From: Hymenobacter jejuensis
Lineage (GTDB): Bacteria > Bacteroidota > Bacteroidia > Cytophagales > Hymenobacteraceae
Assembly (NCBI RefSeq): GCF_006337165.1
Contig: NZ_CP040896.1
Location: 1,178,001-1,242,000 of the forward strand
Direction of reading: 5' to 3'
DNA: 64,000 nt
The position numbers were made by a program, and so were the translations under genes. Shown here piece after piece: positions 7,038-16,455 of the stretch (positions are counted from its first letter, which is position 1; every line of letters begins with the position of its first letter). The notes beneath the pieces are model-generated. The model saw nothing but the letters and a program-made list of their open reading frames with translations, was not told the origin of the DNA and did no database searches.

Positions 7038-9887
7038 TTACTGTACTTGCGCACCCGTAGTGGCCGGGGTCAGGGTAACGGGCCCAATCAGGCCAGATTC
7101 GCGCGGGGCCCATTTCTCGGCGGTAAATACGCCATTGGCATCGCGATTTTCGGGAAGGCGGGCGGCAATATTCACGTTGTAGAACTTCTTCCACTCGACG
7201 TGATTCTTGTCCATGTCGGCAATACGGTTGGCCATGGCATTGGACACGCTCACGGTTAGCGTATTGGTCGCCTTAAGTTGGCTCTTCGGGATAAATACCT
7301 GATAGACAGGGCCAATCAGCGTCCCAACATCTTGGCCATTTACCTGCACCCGAGCACTTTCGGCTACTTTCCCAAGGTTCAGAATCCAGCCTTCGCCCGA
7401 GCCGGTCGGCATGGGGAACGACGTGGTATACGTGGCCGTGCCGGAGAACTTCTTCACCGCGTCGCCGCTCAAATTGGTCCAGGAGCCGAGTTCTTTGGTC
7501 TGCACTTTGGCGGGCAATTCGGGGCCCCCTTTCACGAAATTGATGTCCCAGGTGCCCGTCACGGGTTGCGGAGTTCCGGCCGTTTTTAGGTACGCGTAAG
7601 CCGGGCCTGTTACGGCTGCTTCGTTGGTTTCCAGGATGCACGATTCGCCCGGCGCGAGTTGCAGGTATACTTCCGGCGTGCTGCCCGCGTTGCGCACCGA
7701 AGCCATACCGGACTTCTCGGTCATGGGGTTGTAAAGCGCCACCGATTTGGCGGGGGTTTGAAGCTTCACCCAGCCTTCTACCGCCTTCTCCCCGTGGTTA
7801 GCGAGGAAATAATAATGGCCTTTGGCGTGACTGCGGCGCACATACTGCACTCCCTGATCGACCATTGCTTCGCGCTTCACACCGGCGGCAGCTAGCAACT
7901 GATCCACGTCTTTGCCCACCAAGATTTTGCCTTTGCCAATGGCCGCTTTTTGCACGCCCTTACCGGCGTCCGCAAACTTCAGCTGGCCCAGCAGCTTCTT
8001 CAGCGTGGCCCGGCGGGCGTCGAGGTTGCCGAGGCCGGGCACGTCAGTAGGCAACTGATTTTGCACCACAATGGTCGCGCCGTTTTGGGCCAGCGTGAGC
8101 ACGCGCTCTAGCGTAGGCAGCGGCACAAGGCGCGCATCGGGCAGCAATACCGTTTGGTAAGTTACGCCGCCAGTGTGCAGGGCCGCGCCGGCACCCGTGA
8201 CACGTTGCAGCTGCTTATCCGAGATAAAGTCGAAGCCGTAGCCCTTTTTCAGCAACGCTTCGGTGGTATTTTCCACGGGCATTCCCTTGAAGCCGTGCTC
8301 GATGCCATCGTAGTGTTGCAAGAGCACCTTGCCGCTGGGGTTGGAAAAGGAATCGTAGATGGGCAGATATACCAGCACATCGTTGTTGGGCTTTCCTTCT
8401 TGTAGAAATGACTGACAGTGAGCCACATACGTATTCAGCTTCCCAAAATCCGTCCAGAAGGTGTTGTTGGGATTGAAGTGCACAGCCGCGTAAAACAGCC
8501 AGCCTGGCCAAGCAGCCGCCTGCGGCGAATAGTTGGTGCCGTGGTAAAACGTATGGTTGACGCCGCCCAGCAGGTAGCGATCCATCGCCACTTTGATATC
8601 GCTGAGCTTGGACAAGAAATGCTCGTTTTCCCACGTCGCCGACTCCGACGAAGCCAGCTTTTTGCCCGTGACGTTGGCCGCCGAAGAAGCGAATTTGATG
8701 CGCAGCAAATCGGTGCCTTCCGTCTCGGGAATGTCCGTAACCGCGTACAGATCAAGGATATTGGCCGGCGAACCATGGGCCTGATTGCGGATCAGCGCAC
8801 CTTGGGTTTTGGCCCAGTCACTCCAGGTTTGGGTGTAGTTTTCAAGCAGCAATTCCGAGATGGTTTCGCGGTAATCGCAGAGCACGCGGCGGTTGCGGTC
8901 GTCGGTGTCTTTGCCAAATAAGGCCGGCAAATACTTGTGCAGGTCGTAGCCGCGTCGCTTCTGGAACTCCGCGAACATTTGGGGCGTCCAGTTCGACTCG
9001 CCCTGCGCGTCGTCTACTTCGTACGAGTCGTTGAAAAACGCCCGCAACGGCTTGATGTCGTGGCCCTTAAAGGCTTCGTCGAAACGCTGGAGGTAATGCT
9101 GGGTGGCGGTTTTGGAGAAGTGGTCGATCACGTCGCCTTCCCCGCCGGGGCCAGCGCGCTCCACTTGCTTGCCGTGCCAGCCCTGAAACAGCGCGTACAG
9201 CGTCCAGTTGCCGGCCGGGGCCGTCCAGTTCAGTTTGCCCTGCGCATCGACTTTGCTGGTCAAATCCACCGTTTCGCCCTTGTCGGAATATGCCATGAGC
9301 GTTTGGAGCGGCAACGGCTTCTCAAACCGCACCTGATCGAGCGCCAGCGACTGCAAATCCTTGTTTTTGGCCACCGGATCTACCAGCGTCTTGATATCGA
9401 CCTGGTGATTGATAGCCCGCACGATGGGTTTCTGCATGAAGGTCACAGCCTCTTTCAGTTGCTCGCCGCCCTTCACCGAGTAGGTTTGGTAGGTCACGTA
9501 CTTGCAGGCGTCAGTTGGCGTTACCCACGGCCCGCCAAACGGCCAGCCCGACGCCTGTGCCATGTCCACGCCCATGCCCAAACGGCCGGCCTCGGTGAGC
9601 GTGTGTGAGAGCATGTCCATCCACTTCGGCGATAGAAAATCAATGAATTGACTTTCAGCCCCGTGCACACCATAAATCGTCGTGATTTCCACGCCGCCCA
9701 GCCCGGCTTTCTGGTATTGTTCCAGCAGGTTGGTGAGGTCCTTGGGGTTTACGGCGCTTCCCTCCCACCACCAGCGCGTCCAGGGTTTGGTTTGCTGCGT
9801 GATGGCCGGCCATTTTGGTGCCTGCGCCCAGGTTTGGGCAGTGGCAAGGCTTAACAAAAGGGAAAGGGCGAAAGTGGATTTTTTCAT
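7038..9887 (-). CDS. GH106 alpha-L-rhamnosidase, secreted
   Basis: A 949-residue protein with signal peptide (MKKSTFALSLLLSLATAQTWAQ). The GH106 opening block PWTRWWWEGSAVNPKDLTN and KAGLGGVEITTIYG lie near residues 36-75, followed by the long catalytic region and a C-terminal beta-sandwich with WILNLGKVAESARVQVNGQ (carbohydrate-binding or galactose-binding-like fold). Family members release terminal alpha-linked L-rhamnose from rhamnogalacturonan and related glycans. This supplies the substrate for RhaM and probably for the kinase at the left edge. Length is normal for the family. It is preceded by a GC-family palindrome and closely followed by the esterase gene. Confidence 0.93.
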   Translation of the reverse strand: MKKSTFALSLLLSLATAQTWAQAPKWPAITQQTKPWTRWWWEGSAVNPKDLTNLLEQYQKAGLGGVEITTIYGVHGAESQFIDFLSPKWMDMLSHTLTEAGRLGMGVDMAQASGWPFGGPWVTPTDACKYVTYQTYSVKGGEQLKEAVTFMQKPIVRAINHQVDIKTLVDPVAKNKDLQSLALDQVRFEKPLPLQTLMAYSDKGETVDLTSKVDAQGKLNWTAPAGNWTLYALFQGWHGKQVERAGPGGEGDVIDHFSKTATQHYLQRFDEAFKGHDIKPLRAFFNDSYEVDDAQGESNWTPQMFAEFQKRRGYDLHKYLPALFGKDTDDRNRRVLCDYRETISELLLENYTQTWSDWAKTQGALIRNQAHGSPANILDLYAVTDIPETEGTDLLRIKFASSAANVTGKKLASSESATWENEHFLSKLSDIKVAMDRYLLGGVNHTFYHGTNYSPQAAAWPGWLFYAAVHFNPNNTFWTDFGKLNTYVAHCQSFLQEGKPNNDVLVYLPIYDSFSNPSGKVLLQHYDGIEHGFKGMPVENTTEALLKKGYGFDFISDKQLQRVTGAGAALHTGGVTYQTVLLPDARLVPLPTLERVLTLAQNGATIVVQNQLPTDVPGLGNLDARRATLKKLLGQLKFADAGKGVQKAAIGKGKILVGKDVDQLLAAAGVKREAMVDQGVQYVRRSHAKGHYYFLANHGEKAVEGWVKLQTPAKSVALYNPMTEKSGMASVRNAGSTPEVYLQLAPGESCILETNEAAVTGPAYAYLKTAGTPQPVTGTWDINFVKGGPELPAKVQTKELGSWTNLSGDAVKKFSGTATYTTSFPMPTGSGEGWILNLGKVAESARVQVNGQDVGTLIGPVYQVFIPKSQLKATNTLTVSVSNAMANRIADMDKNHVEWKKFYNVNIAARLPENRDANGVFTAEKWAPRESGLIGPVTLTPATTGAQVQ

Positions 9888-9936
9888 AGTTCAGAGAGGC
9901 GTTCAGTATTCGTGGAGGAACTAGCGTTGGAGCTAG

Positions 9937-9978
9937 AAGACTAGTTCCCCTCCTCAACTGAAGAGGGGAACTAGTCTT
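9937..9978. repeat. Near-perfect 42-bp palindrome (GC copy C)
   Basis: AAGACTAGTTCCCCTC and GAGGGGAACTAGTCTT flank a slightly asymmetric centre. It sits between the GH105 stop (9991) and the GH106 start (9887), that is, inside the presumed operon. Confidence 0.85.
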
Positions 9979-9990
9979 TAATTTTTAGTT

Positions 9991-11133
9991 CTATTTCAGC
10001 TTGTACAACTCACTGCCGGCCAGCAGGAAGCAGCCCAAGCCGTAGTCTTCAAAATCGGGGCGGGAAGTGAGCGATACGGGCTGGCCGTCTTTGGGCTCTT
10101 TGCCGGTGCCCTGCACATAGGCCAACGAACCGTCGCGCTGCACGCACTCTTTGGCCATGGCATTCCAGGCTTTGATCACGATGGGCTTGTATACTTTGCT
10201 GTCCAACAGGCCCTTATTCATACCCCAGGTCATGCCGTAAACGAACAATGCGGTGCCCGAAAGCTCCTTGCCGCCGAAGTGCGTCGGGTCGTGCAGGCTC
10301 ACGTTCCAGTAGCCATCCGCACGTTGCAAGGGCGGCAGCGCCTTCATCATGCTCATGTACATCTGCTCGTATTCTTCGCGGTGCGGCGCGTCTTTGGGCA
10401 TAATGTCGAGTACGCGCACCATGGCCGCCACTACCCAACCGTTGCCGCGGCTCCAGTAGCAATCTTCGCCGTTGGGCTCTTTGTACGGCGGCACAAAGTC
10501 CTTATCGCGCCACCAAAGCTGGTCTTGTGGGTTGTAGAGGCCGTTGGTACCGTGCTGCGTTTTCGAGTAGTTGTAGATCTGGTACATCTTCTCGAAGTAG
10601 GCATTGTCCTTATACAGCACGCCCAGGCGAGCATATACCGGCATAGCCATCTGCAAGGCATCAATCCAGTTCCAGTCGTCGATTTTGTCGCTCTGCACCA
10701 TCAGGTCGATGCTGGCCTTGATGTCGTGAATGCGCTCGGGCTTGGGGTCGATCAGGTACAGATCAATGTAGGTCTGGCCGGCGCACTGGTCGTCGGCGTT
10801 GCGATCGGTGATGCCTTTGCGCAGGCCCCAGTTGTGCTTCTGGCCCCAGTCCACGGCATAGTCGTAGTAGCGCTGCTGCTTATCGGTGTTGTAGAGCGCC
10901 ATCAAGCCTTCGTAGTACACGCCCCGCGTCCAGATGTTGCTGGGCCGCGCGATGTTGGTCACGATTTCCTTGCCGGGGTCCGGCCACTTCTTCATGAAGT
11001 AGGCATTGGCCAAGGTCATCTTCTTCAGAATGTCCTTCTGCTTGGGCAGTTTTTGGGCCTGTAGCGGCAAAGCAGCCAGCGCGAAGAACAAGCTCATCCA
11101 CCGCATCGCACTTCCAAAAGCTCCTTTTCTCAT
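9991..11133 (-). CDS. GH105 unsaturated rhamnogalacturonyl/glucuronyl hydrolase, secreted
   Basis: A 380-residue (alpha/alpha)6-barrel hydrolase. A short N-terminal signal region is followed by RPSNIWTRGVYYEGLMALY, the acidic block NADDQCAGQTYIDLY (containing the aspartate expected to be catalytic in YteR-type enzymes) and the signature YWSRGNGWVVAAMVRVLD near residue 230. GH105 enzymes cleave the unsaturated uronic acid left at chain ends by pectin and rhamnogalacturonan lyases. The start at 11133 gives a slightly long signal peptide; the ATGs at 11106 and 11097 are alternatives. It is 41 bp downstream of the PL22 gene and likely in the same transcript. Confidence 0.92.
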   Translation of the reverse strand: MRKGAFGSAMRWMSLFFALAALPLQAQKLPKQKDILKKMTLANAYFMKKWPDPGKEIVTNIARPSNIWTRGVYYEGLMALYNTDKQQRYYDYAVDWGQKHNWGLRKGITDRNADDQCAGQTYIDLYLIDPKPERIHDIKASIDLMVQSDKIDDWNWIDALQMAMPVYARLGVLYKDNAYFEKMYQIYNYSKTQHGTNGLYNPQDQLWWRDKDFVPPYKEPNGEDCYWSRGNGWVVAAMVRVLDIMPKDAPHREEYEQMYMSMMKALPPLQRADGYWNVSLHDPTHFGGKELSGTALFVYGMTWGMNKGLLDSKVYKPIVIKAWNAMAKECVQRDGSLAYVQGTGKEPKDGQPVSLTSRPDFEDYGLGCFLLAGSELYKLK

Positions 11134-11174
11134 GATCCGTATCTATCAGTTAATCAATCGCTTACCAAACACAC

Positions 11175-12422
11175 TCATTTACCTGCTTTCCCGACACTGC
11201 CCTTCGCAGCCGGAGCCAGCTCCACGGCGTACACTTGTTCGCTGCCTTCAAAATTGGCTCTGAAAATCAGCCACTTACCATCGGGTGAGAAGTGAATGTT
11301 GGGCTCCAGCTTGTAGCCGTGGGCCTTCATGTTCACCAGCTTTTCCGAGCGAAACTTGTCGCCTTCGGGGTGAAAAAGGTAGATCCAAGTGCCGTTCTGG
11401 GCCTTCGCGACTTGGCCGGCATCGCCGCCGTCGCCGGCAAACAGCTTCTGATCGGGCGAGATGGTAAAGTGGATAGACCACTCGTCGCGGGTCATCTGGT
11501 ATTTCTTTTCCTGACCGGTTTGTAAGTTGGCGCCTGTCAGGTAGAAGGTGGCGCCGCGCGGCAGCTGGTTGTCGAACCAGATGGTTTTGCCGTCGGGGCT
11601 AAAGAACTCATGCCCAGCGATTTCCATGTCCATCGTACGCTTGTGCACGAGCTTCACGGCTTTGGTTTTGGTATTGATCGTCCAGATGCGATCCACCTTG
11701 TGCCACGGGCCTTCGTGGCAGAACATGAGCAGGTTGGGGTCGGTGGGCGAAAACTGCACGTGGTTGAGCCAGGCGCTGTCGGTAAACAGCTTGTCGAGCT
11801 TCGCCGTCTGCACGTTCACCGTAAAGAGCGTGCGCGGCAGCTTCGACTCGTAAATGCGGTTGAAATAATCGGACTTCTCCGGATACTTCTTCGAAATCTC
11901 CTTCTCCGCATCTGTCGACCACGCACCACCCAGCTGGGTTTCGTCGGCGTTGAGCGAGGTAATGCTGGCCTTGAAATCTTTGGGGAACACGAATACGCGC
12001 CGCGTTTTCTTGGTGTCGATGTTGGTGGCGTACACCGTATCCTGCGTCTGGTAATACACGTCGCGGTGCTTGGGCGCGACAATCTCGCCGCTCACCTGCG
12101 CGAAGTGGCGCGTCAGCGGCTCGGCCTGTAAGGTCTTCAGATTCAAGGCATAAAGCTGCTTTCCCTGCGCGTCGGTGTGATAAAACACCATCTTATCGCC
12201 GGCACCGGCAGCGCCCTTCACAAACGGATTGTTGTGAAAGTAGAAGCTGGCGTTGTTGCCGCTTACCTTATCGGTTAGGCGCACGACTTTGTGGCCGGTA
12301 TCCTTATCAATCCACTGCGCGGGCATCGGCTTTTGCGAGCCAGTTTCCAGTTGGGCCTGGGCTTGAGCGTTTACGCTGAAGAGAACCAAGCAACCGCTCA
12401 GGAAGGCATGTAAGTTTTTCAT
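11175..12422 (-). CDS. Oligogalacturonate lyase, PL22-type, with signal peptide
   Basis: About 415 residues forming a beta-propeller with repeated blade motifs (FSPDGKTIWFDNQ, FSPDGKWLIFRA). The PL22 hallmarks are present: HVQFSPTDPNLLMFCHEG followed by PWHKVDRIW, MEIAGHEFFSPDG and EWSIHFTISPDQKLFAGDGG, which carry the histidines expected to bind the metal. PL22 enzymes split unsaturated digalacturonate. Classical family members are cytoplasmic, but this one starts with a clear signal peptide (MKNLHAFLSGCLVLFSVNAQ), so it acts in the periplasm or at the surface. I chose ATG 12422; an upstream ATG at 12458 would place 12 polar residues before the signal. The 5' region holds a diverged AT-rich motif. 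Confidence 0.88.
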   Translation of the reverse strand: MKNLHAFLSGCLVLFSVNAQAQAQLETGSQKPMPAQWIDKDTGHKVVRLTDKVSGNNASFYFHNNPFVKGAAGAGDKMVFYHTDAQGKQLYALNLKTLQAEPLTRHFAQVSGEIVAPKHRDVYYQTQDTVYATNIDTKKTRRVFVFPKDFKASITSLNADETQLGGAWSTDAEKEISKKYPEKSDYFNRIYESKLPRTLFTVNVQTAKLDKLFTDSAWLNHVQFSPTDPNLLMFCHEGPWHKVDRIWTINTKTKAVKLVHKRTMDMEIAGHEFFSPDGKTIWFDNQLPRGATFYLTGANLQTGQEKKYQMTRDEWSIHFTISPDQKLFAGDGGDAGQVAKAQNGTWIYLFHPEGDKFRSEKLVNMKAHGYKLEPNIHFSPDGKWLIFRANFEGSEQVYAVELAPAAKGSVGKAGK

Positions 12423-12474
12423 TATCAGTTGATTATTTACACGTTTCATACTCTTCAAAACTGCATTCTTAGGG

Positions 12475-14217
12475 TTACCACGTCAGCTTGTACAAGGCCA
12501 CGGCTTGGCGCGGCAACTCTGTTTTCAGCCGCACCTCTCCTTTGGTGACGGTAGCCTTGCTCGGCGCGGCAAACTGCTGTAGCTGACCCGCTTTTTCGAG
12601 TTGGGCAACTTGCGCGGCGGTGGGCTGCTGGGGCGAGCCCATTTTCTGCCACGCCGTGTAGGAGTTGCTGTGCGTCTGGTCGATGCGGTACTGGATTACC
12701 TGCACGCTTTTGGCTGCACCGAGGCCTCGCACGACTACTTCTACCGGCGAAGCGGGCGCGGGCAGGTTGTCGTCGTGGTAGTTCCAGACCATTACGGTAG
12801 CGGCGTTAGCGGTAGTATCGCGGGCGGCCAGAGCGTTCACATCGGGAGCGCGGCGCACGCTGGAGTCGCGCACGGCCAGCGTGTTGTAGGCCATGTTGCC
12901 GGTCACGGCCACGCGGTTGCCACGCATCATGCCATACATCCGAAACACGTTCAGCACCGGCTTATCGACGCCGTTGGTAGCCAGATCGCGGAAGCCATAG
13001 AACCACGGCGTGTTCTCGAACTCAAAAGCCCACGTAACGGCGCCTTTGAAATTAACTTTATGATAGTCAGCTAGTTCGTATTTGCGCGCAAACGCTGCGG
13101 CCGTATAGCTGGCGTAGAGCGTGCCGTTGCGGTAGGCGTTTTCGGGGTTGGTTTTCATGCCGCAAGCCGCGCAGCCTTCCGGGTCCGACTCGCCGATGAT
13201 GATGGGCAAGCGACTGAACTCCGGATAGGAAGCCACAATCTGGAAGCCCGTCGAGATCTGACGCAGTTGCGTACCCAAGTTCATTTGCACTGCTCCGTTG
13301 ACTACGCGTGGGGCGCCTTTGGCGTGAAACGCAATGAAATCGAGCGGCGAACCGGTCTGGCCCGTGACGTAGTTTTTGCCGCTGCGGCAGTGTTCCATGA
13401 AGGCTTTCAGAAAAGCCGCTGCCTTGGCATTGCCCGGCCCCGTAATGTGCGGACCGCCCACTTTGGCGGTTGGTAGCGCACGGCGCACGGCGCCCATGGA
13501 GTAGTCGTAGAGCTTTTGGTATTCCTCGGGCGTGCCGCCCCAGTACGGTGCATCGGGTTCGTTCCATAGCTCCCAGTACCAGCTTTCGACCTCAGCTTTG
13601 CCGTAACGCTGCACCGAATGCAGCACCCATTGGCGTACCAGCTCGGCAAACTTCTCGTAGTCTTTCGGCGGATAGCGCCAGCCGGTATGAATGGCCTCGT
13701 AGGGCTTGCCCGGCTCCCACTGGTGCTGGTAGGGCTGGGGCTTGGTCGAGAGCGCCTCCGGCATAAACCCGATCTCCGCCAGCGGCTTCATGCCCCGCTT
13801 GATGTAGCTGTCGAAAATCTTATCGATGATGGTCCAGTTGTAGACCGGGCGGCCGTTGGCATCTTCGGTGTAGGCGTTGGTCGAACCCCATTTCAGAGCC
13901 GCCGTGCCGTCGCCGGTGTTAAGTAGGTTGTGCACCCGCACGTACACCGGCGTCGGGCTGAGAGCAGCCAGCTCCGAGAGCAGCTTTTGGCCGTCCTTCA
14001 TGTAGGTGTAGTTGGGTTCGTCGTAACCAAACCAGGCCCACACGGGGTCCATGCGGCCTTTGGGTTGCGTGAGATCAACTTGGATAGTGACAGTAGGAAA
14101 CGGCTTGCCAGTGGAAGTCTGCGCCTGGGCGTTTCCCGTTACGCTCAGCCATAAAAACAGCCCTAGCATACTGTTTGGCAGCTTTATCAACATGCGCGCA
14201 AGAAATTCATTTTTCAT
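12475..14217 (-). CDS. GH39-type glycoside hydrolase (beta-xylosidase-like), secreted
   Basis: A 580-residue (beta/alpha)8-barrel hydrolase. A signal peptide ends near residue 32 (LFLWLSVTGNAQAQ). WYWELWNEPDAPYWGGTPEE carries the acid/base glutamate and LPIIIGESDPEGCAACG the candidate nucleophile, followed by a C-terminal beta domain (RRAPDVNALAARD, TVMVWNYHDD). This layout is that of GH39 xylosidases and relatives; activity on a side chain of pectin is inferred from the cluster. It overlaps the preceding deacetylase gene by 4 bp (14214-14217), showing translational coupling, and is 52 bp ahead of the PL22 gene. Confidence 0.85.
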   Translation of the reverse strand: MKNEFLARMLIKLPNSMLGLFLWLSVTGNAQAQTSTGKPFPTVTIQVDLTQPKGRMDPVWAWFGYDEPNYTYMKDGQKLLSELAALSPTPVYVRVHNLLNTGDGTAALKWGSTNAYTEDANGRPVYNWTIIDKIFDSYIKRGMKPLAEIGFMPEALSTKPQPYQHQWEPGKPYEAIHTGWRYPPKDYEKFAELVRQWVLHSVQRYGKAEVESWYWELWNEPDAPYWGGTPEEYQKLYDYSMGAVRRALPTAKVGGPHITGPGNAKAAAFLKAFMEHCRSGKNYVTGQTGSPLDFIAFHAKGAPRVVNGAVQMNLGTQLRQISTGFQIVASYPEFSRLPIIIGESDPEGCAACGMKTNPENAYRNGTLYASYTAAAFARKYELADYHKVNFKGAVTWAFEFENTPWFYGFRDLATNGVDKPVLNVFRMYGMMRGNRVAVTGNMAYNTLAVRDSSVRRAPDVNALAARDTTANAATVMVWNYHDDNLPAPASPVEVVVRGLGAAKSVQVIQYRIDQTHSNSYTAWQKMGSPQQPTAAQVAQLEKAGQLQQFAAPSKATVTKGEVRLKTELPRQAVALYKLTW

Positions 14218-14999
14218 TGCGCCGACTTTGGAATGGTCAGGCTGAGCTTTTGCGCAGCTTCCGACACGTTGATGTATTTGGCCAGATCCCGCAGGGCAAT
14301 CACCCGGTAGTGGTTGTCGTGTAGGTATTTCATATACTCTTCAAATAGAGCCGGTTGTGTAGTCACCCAGTCGTGCTCGTAGTCGGGTATGCCGTGCACC
14401 GTGAGCACCACGATCTTGCCGTTTTTGGCTTGTTGTAAGGCATTCATAATCAAAGCCTTATTATCCGTCTTCATTGTGAAGCCTGGAACCAGGTACGGAT
14501 GATCGACCAAAGGATTGTAGGCACGATCGTAGCCGGCGCGGGCGAAGAGGTAGCCTTTCTCTTTTAGCACCTCGAAGGCGGTGGGCGCCGTGTCGTAGCC
14601 GGGATACGCGAAGGTGACGGGCCGCGGAATCTGGTATGTCTGGCAGCGCTTTTCGAGGGAATCTAGCTCGGCTACCAGCTGCGGCTTGGTCAGCTTATTG
14701 ACGTGCTTGTGCGTGAGCGTATGGTTGGCCACCTCGAAGCCCATGCGGTCGAGCTGCCGGATCTGCTGCCAGCTCATGTACTTGGTTTTGTCGGCGAAAT
14801 TGGGCGGAAACTCGCAGACGAAAAACGTGCCTCCGAAGCCGTATTTCTTCAGCAGCGGCGCCACAAACGCGGCGTGTGTCACCGGCCCATCGTCGAAGGT
14901 GAGCACGACGAGCTTATCCGGAATGGGCTGGCGCACGATCTGGGCACCGGCCACCATCGCAGCAAGCCAGCAAAGGACAAACAGGCATCCTCGTTTCAT
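14214..14999 (-). CDS. CE4 polysaccharide deacetylase (NodB domain), secreted
   Basis: About 261 residues: signal peptide (MKRGCLFVLCWLAAMVAGAQ) and one NodB homology domain. The metal and catalytic motifs are intact: VVLTFDDGPVTHAAF (motif 1), VANHTLTHKHVN (motif 2), FAYPGYDTAP and IVVLTVHGIPDYEHDW. The enzyme removes acetyl groups from N- or O-acetylated polysaccharide, possibly acetylated pectin or the cell's own wall. I chose the ATG at 14999; a longer frame to 15077 has no signal sequence at its N-terminus. It is the first gene of the minus-strand cluster and is coupled to the GH39 gene, so the promoter should lie in the 335 bp upstream. Confidence 0.85.
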   Translation of the reverse strand: MKRGCLFVLCWLAAMVAGAQIVRQPIPDKLVVLTFDDGPVTHAAFVAPLLKKYGFGGTFFVCEFPPNFADKTKYMSWQQIRQLDRMGFEVANHTLTHKHVNKLTKPQLVAELDSLEKRCQTYQIPRPVTFAYPGYDTAPTAFEVLKEKGYLFARAGYDRAYNPLVDHPYLVPGFTMKTDNKALIMNALQQAKNGKIVVLTVHGIPDYEHDWVTTQPALFEEYMKYLHDNHYRVIALRDLAKYINVSEAAQKLSLTIPKSAQ

Positions 15000-15333
15000 A
15001 CAAACAAGTCCGCGCCGGGAAGGTGGGCGCCAAGAGTGGTGGGATGGTATCCAAGTAACGCGAATACCTCGCCCCAACCCTCCTGTACTGTTCGGTATGA
15101 CGTAAACTAGATGAAATTGGCCCTTTGTCAGACTGGATGGCAGAAACTATACAACGGCCGATCGCGCGGGGCTCTGGCCTGTGTGTACCATGTGCAGAGC
15201 TCTGACCTGCGTCGTCCACGCCAGTTGTGCCATGCTGCACTGCTGGTTCTGGCCGGAGGCCGGCGAAGTAGATACGGGGCAAAGCTCCGCGCCATCAACG
15301 GGAACGACAATATCCGCTTTTACATTACATATC
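15000..15333. other. Intergenic region upstream of the pectin cluster
   Basis: 334 bp with no convincing gene. Open frames exist on both strands but none resembles a protein family or has a good start. It should contain the promoter of the CE4-GH39-PL22-GH105-GH106 transcript, but I see no clear TAnnTTTG box. Confidence 0.4.
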
Positions 15334-15786
15334 TCAAGGTACCACCACGCGTACCCGCGTACAGGTATTGTTGTGAATCTCAACCACCAGTTCGGGCACA
15401 TCTGTATTCATATATCTCCCGCGCAGATCCTTGCCAAAGCGGACAGAAAGGCTTGCCTTGGGAGCAGGAAGTTTAGTACAATCCAAGACGTAACAGACTT
15501 GCGTGTCGGCCTGATCTTTTCCGTGCGAATAATTTGGCTGTCCTAATAGAGAAAAAAGACGCTTGGAAGGCTGATTGACAAAGAAGCCTTGGTGCTGTGC
15601 GATACTTCCATAATGGACTTTGCGATAGTTCGAACACACTGTTGTGTCGCGCTGCCATTGCACAGGATCAAATGTGGTATCCGGGTATCTCGCCTCTTGC
15701 GGGGAGCGCTGTTGACATCCCACTAGCAGCGCAAACCCCCATAGTACCCCCCACGACGCTCCCTCACCAGTGATAGTGTTCACCAT
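15334..15786 (-). CDS. Small hypothetical lipoprotein
   Basis: A 150-residue protein. The N-terminus contains VLWGFALLVGCQQ, a lipobox with cysteine at about residue 24, so it is probably anchored to a membrane facing the periplasm. The remainder includes KRLFSLLGQPNYS, which resembles the short motif seen in BamE/SmpA-like lipoproteins, and DTQVCYVLDC with two cysteines that could form a disulfide. No firm family assignment is possible. The ATG at 15786 gives a long polar stretch before the hydrophobic segment, so a downstream start may be used. Neighbouring genes are functionally unrelated. Confidence 0.6.
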   Translation of the reverse strand: MVNTITGEGASWGVLWGFALLVGCQQRSPQEARYPDTTFDPVQWQRDTTVCSNYRKVHYGSIAQHQGFFVNQPSKRLFSLLGQPNYSHGKDQADTQVCYVLDCTKLPAPKASLSVRFGKDLRGRYMNTDVPELVVEIHNNTCTRVRVVVP

Positions 15787-15828
15787 AACACATGGTATCC
15801 ATTAGTCAATATTTCGAAACCGGTTTCT

Positions 15829-16380
15829 TTACCGTTGTAGAACCAAAATGGGCTCATTGTTATAAGTAGTGCGAGCAATTTCCTGGAAGCCGAACTTATG
15901 GGCAACTCGCAGAGAAGCAGCGTTATCCGGGTCGATGATGCAGGCAATTTGCTTGGGTTCGAAATGCTGCTCTCCCCAATCTAAGGCCGCTTGCACAGCT
16001 TCTGTCGCATAGCCTAGGCCGTGCACCCGCGGCGCCAGCACCCACCCGATTTCCGGCATCCCCTCGATGGAGGGCATAAGATCGCGGCGAAAGTCGGCGA
16101 AGCCGACGTTGCCGACGAACCGGCCGGTGCTCTTTTCTTCAACGCCCCAGTAGCCGTAGCCCATCAGGCTCCAATGTCCTTGCTGGGCGATCATCCGGCG
16201 CCATACTTCTTCCCTTTTTTGCGGCTTCCCACCCAGGTAGCGGAAAAACTCGGGATCTGACCACATGATAAGAAACTCATCTAAATCCTGAGTTTGGAGG
16301 CCGCGCAGCCGTAGTCGCTCGGTTTCGAGAACAGGAGTTAGGGGCTGGATTTGGGTTGCGTAGGAAGAAGAGACGGGCAT
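15829..16380 (-). CDS. GNAT family N-acetyltransferase (RimJ/RimL-like)
   Basis: A 183-residue acetyltransferase. It opens with the motif ETERLRLRGLQTQDLDEFL and continues with GYWGVEEKSTGRFVGNVGF. The acetyl-CoA-binding region is IGWVLAPRVHGLGYATEAVQ (Q/RxxGxG/A-like loop), followed by IACIIDPDNAASLRVAHKFGF. This is the layout of RimJ/RimL-type enzymes that acetylate protein N-termini, amino groups of metabolites or antibiotics; the acceptor cannot be predicted. It follows the beta-lactamase gene on the minus strand but an AT-rich palindrome and about 130 bp separate them, so they may be transcribed apart. Confidence 0.88.
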   Translation of the reverse strand: MPVSSSYATQIQPLTPVLETERLRLRGLQTQDLDEFLIMWSDPEFFRYLGGKPQKREEVWRRMIAQQGHWSLMGYGYWGVEEKSTGRFVGNVGFADFRRDLMPSIEGMPEIGWVLAPRVHGLGYATEAVQAALDWGEQHFEPKQIACIIDPDNAASLRVAHKFGFQEIARTTYNNEPILVLQR

Positions 16381-16455
16381 GCCGCCAAGATATAGAATGT
16401 CGTCAGATCAAGCCAAGCCGGCGAGCTACAGGCAAGCACATCGACATTCACTATT

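Noticed and set aside
15111..15476. Open frame of about 120 codons on the plus strand
   Set aside because: Overlaps the 3' part of the minus-strand lipoprotein gene, has no recognisable motif and a biased, unstructured composition. Treated as chance.
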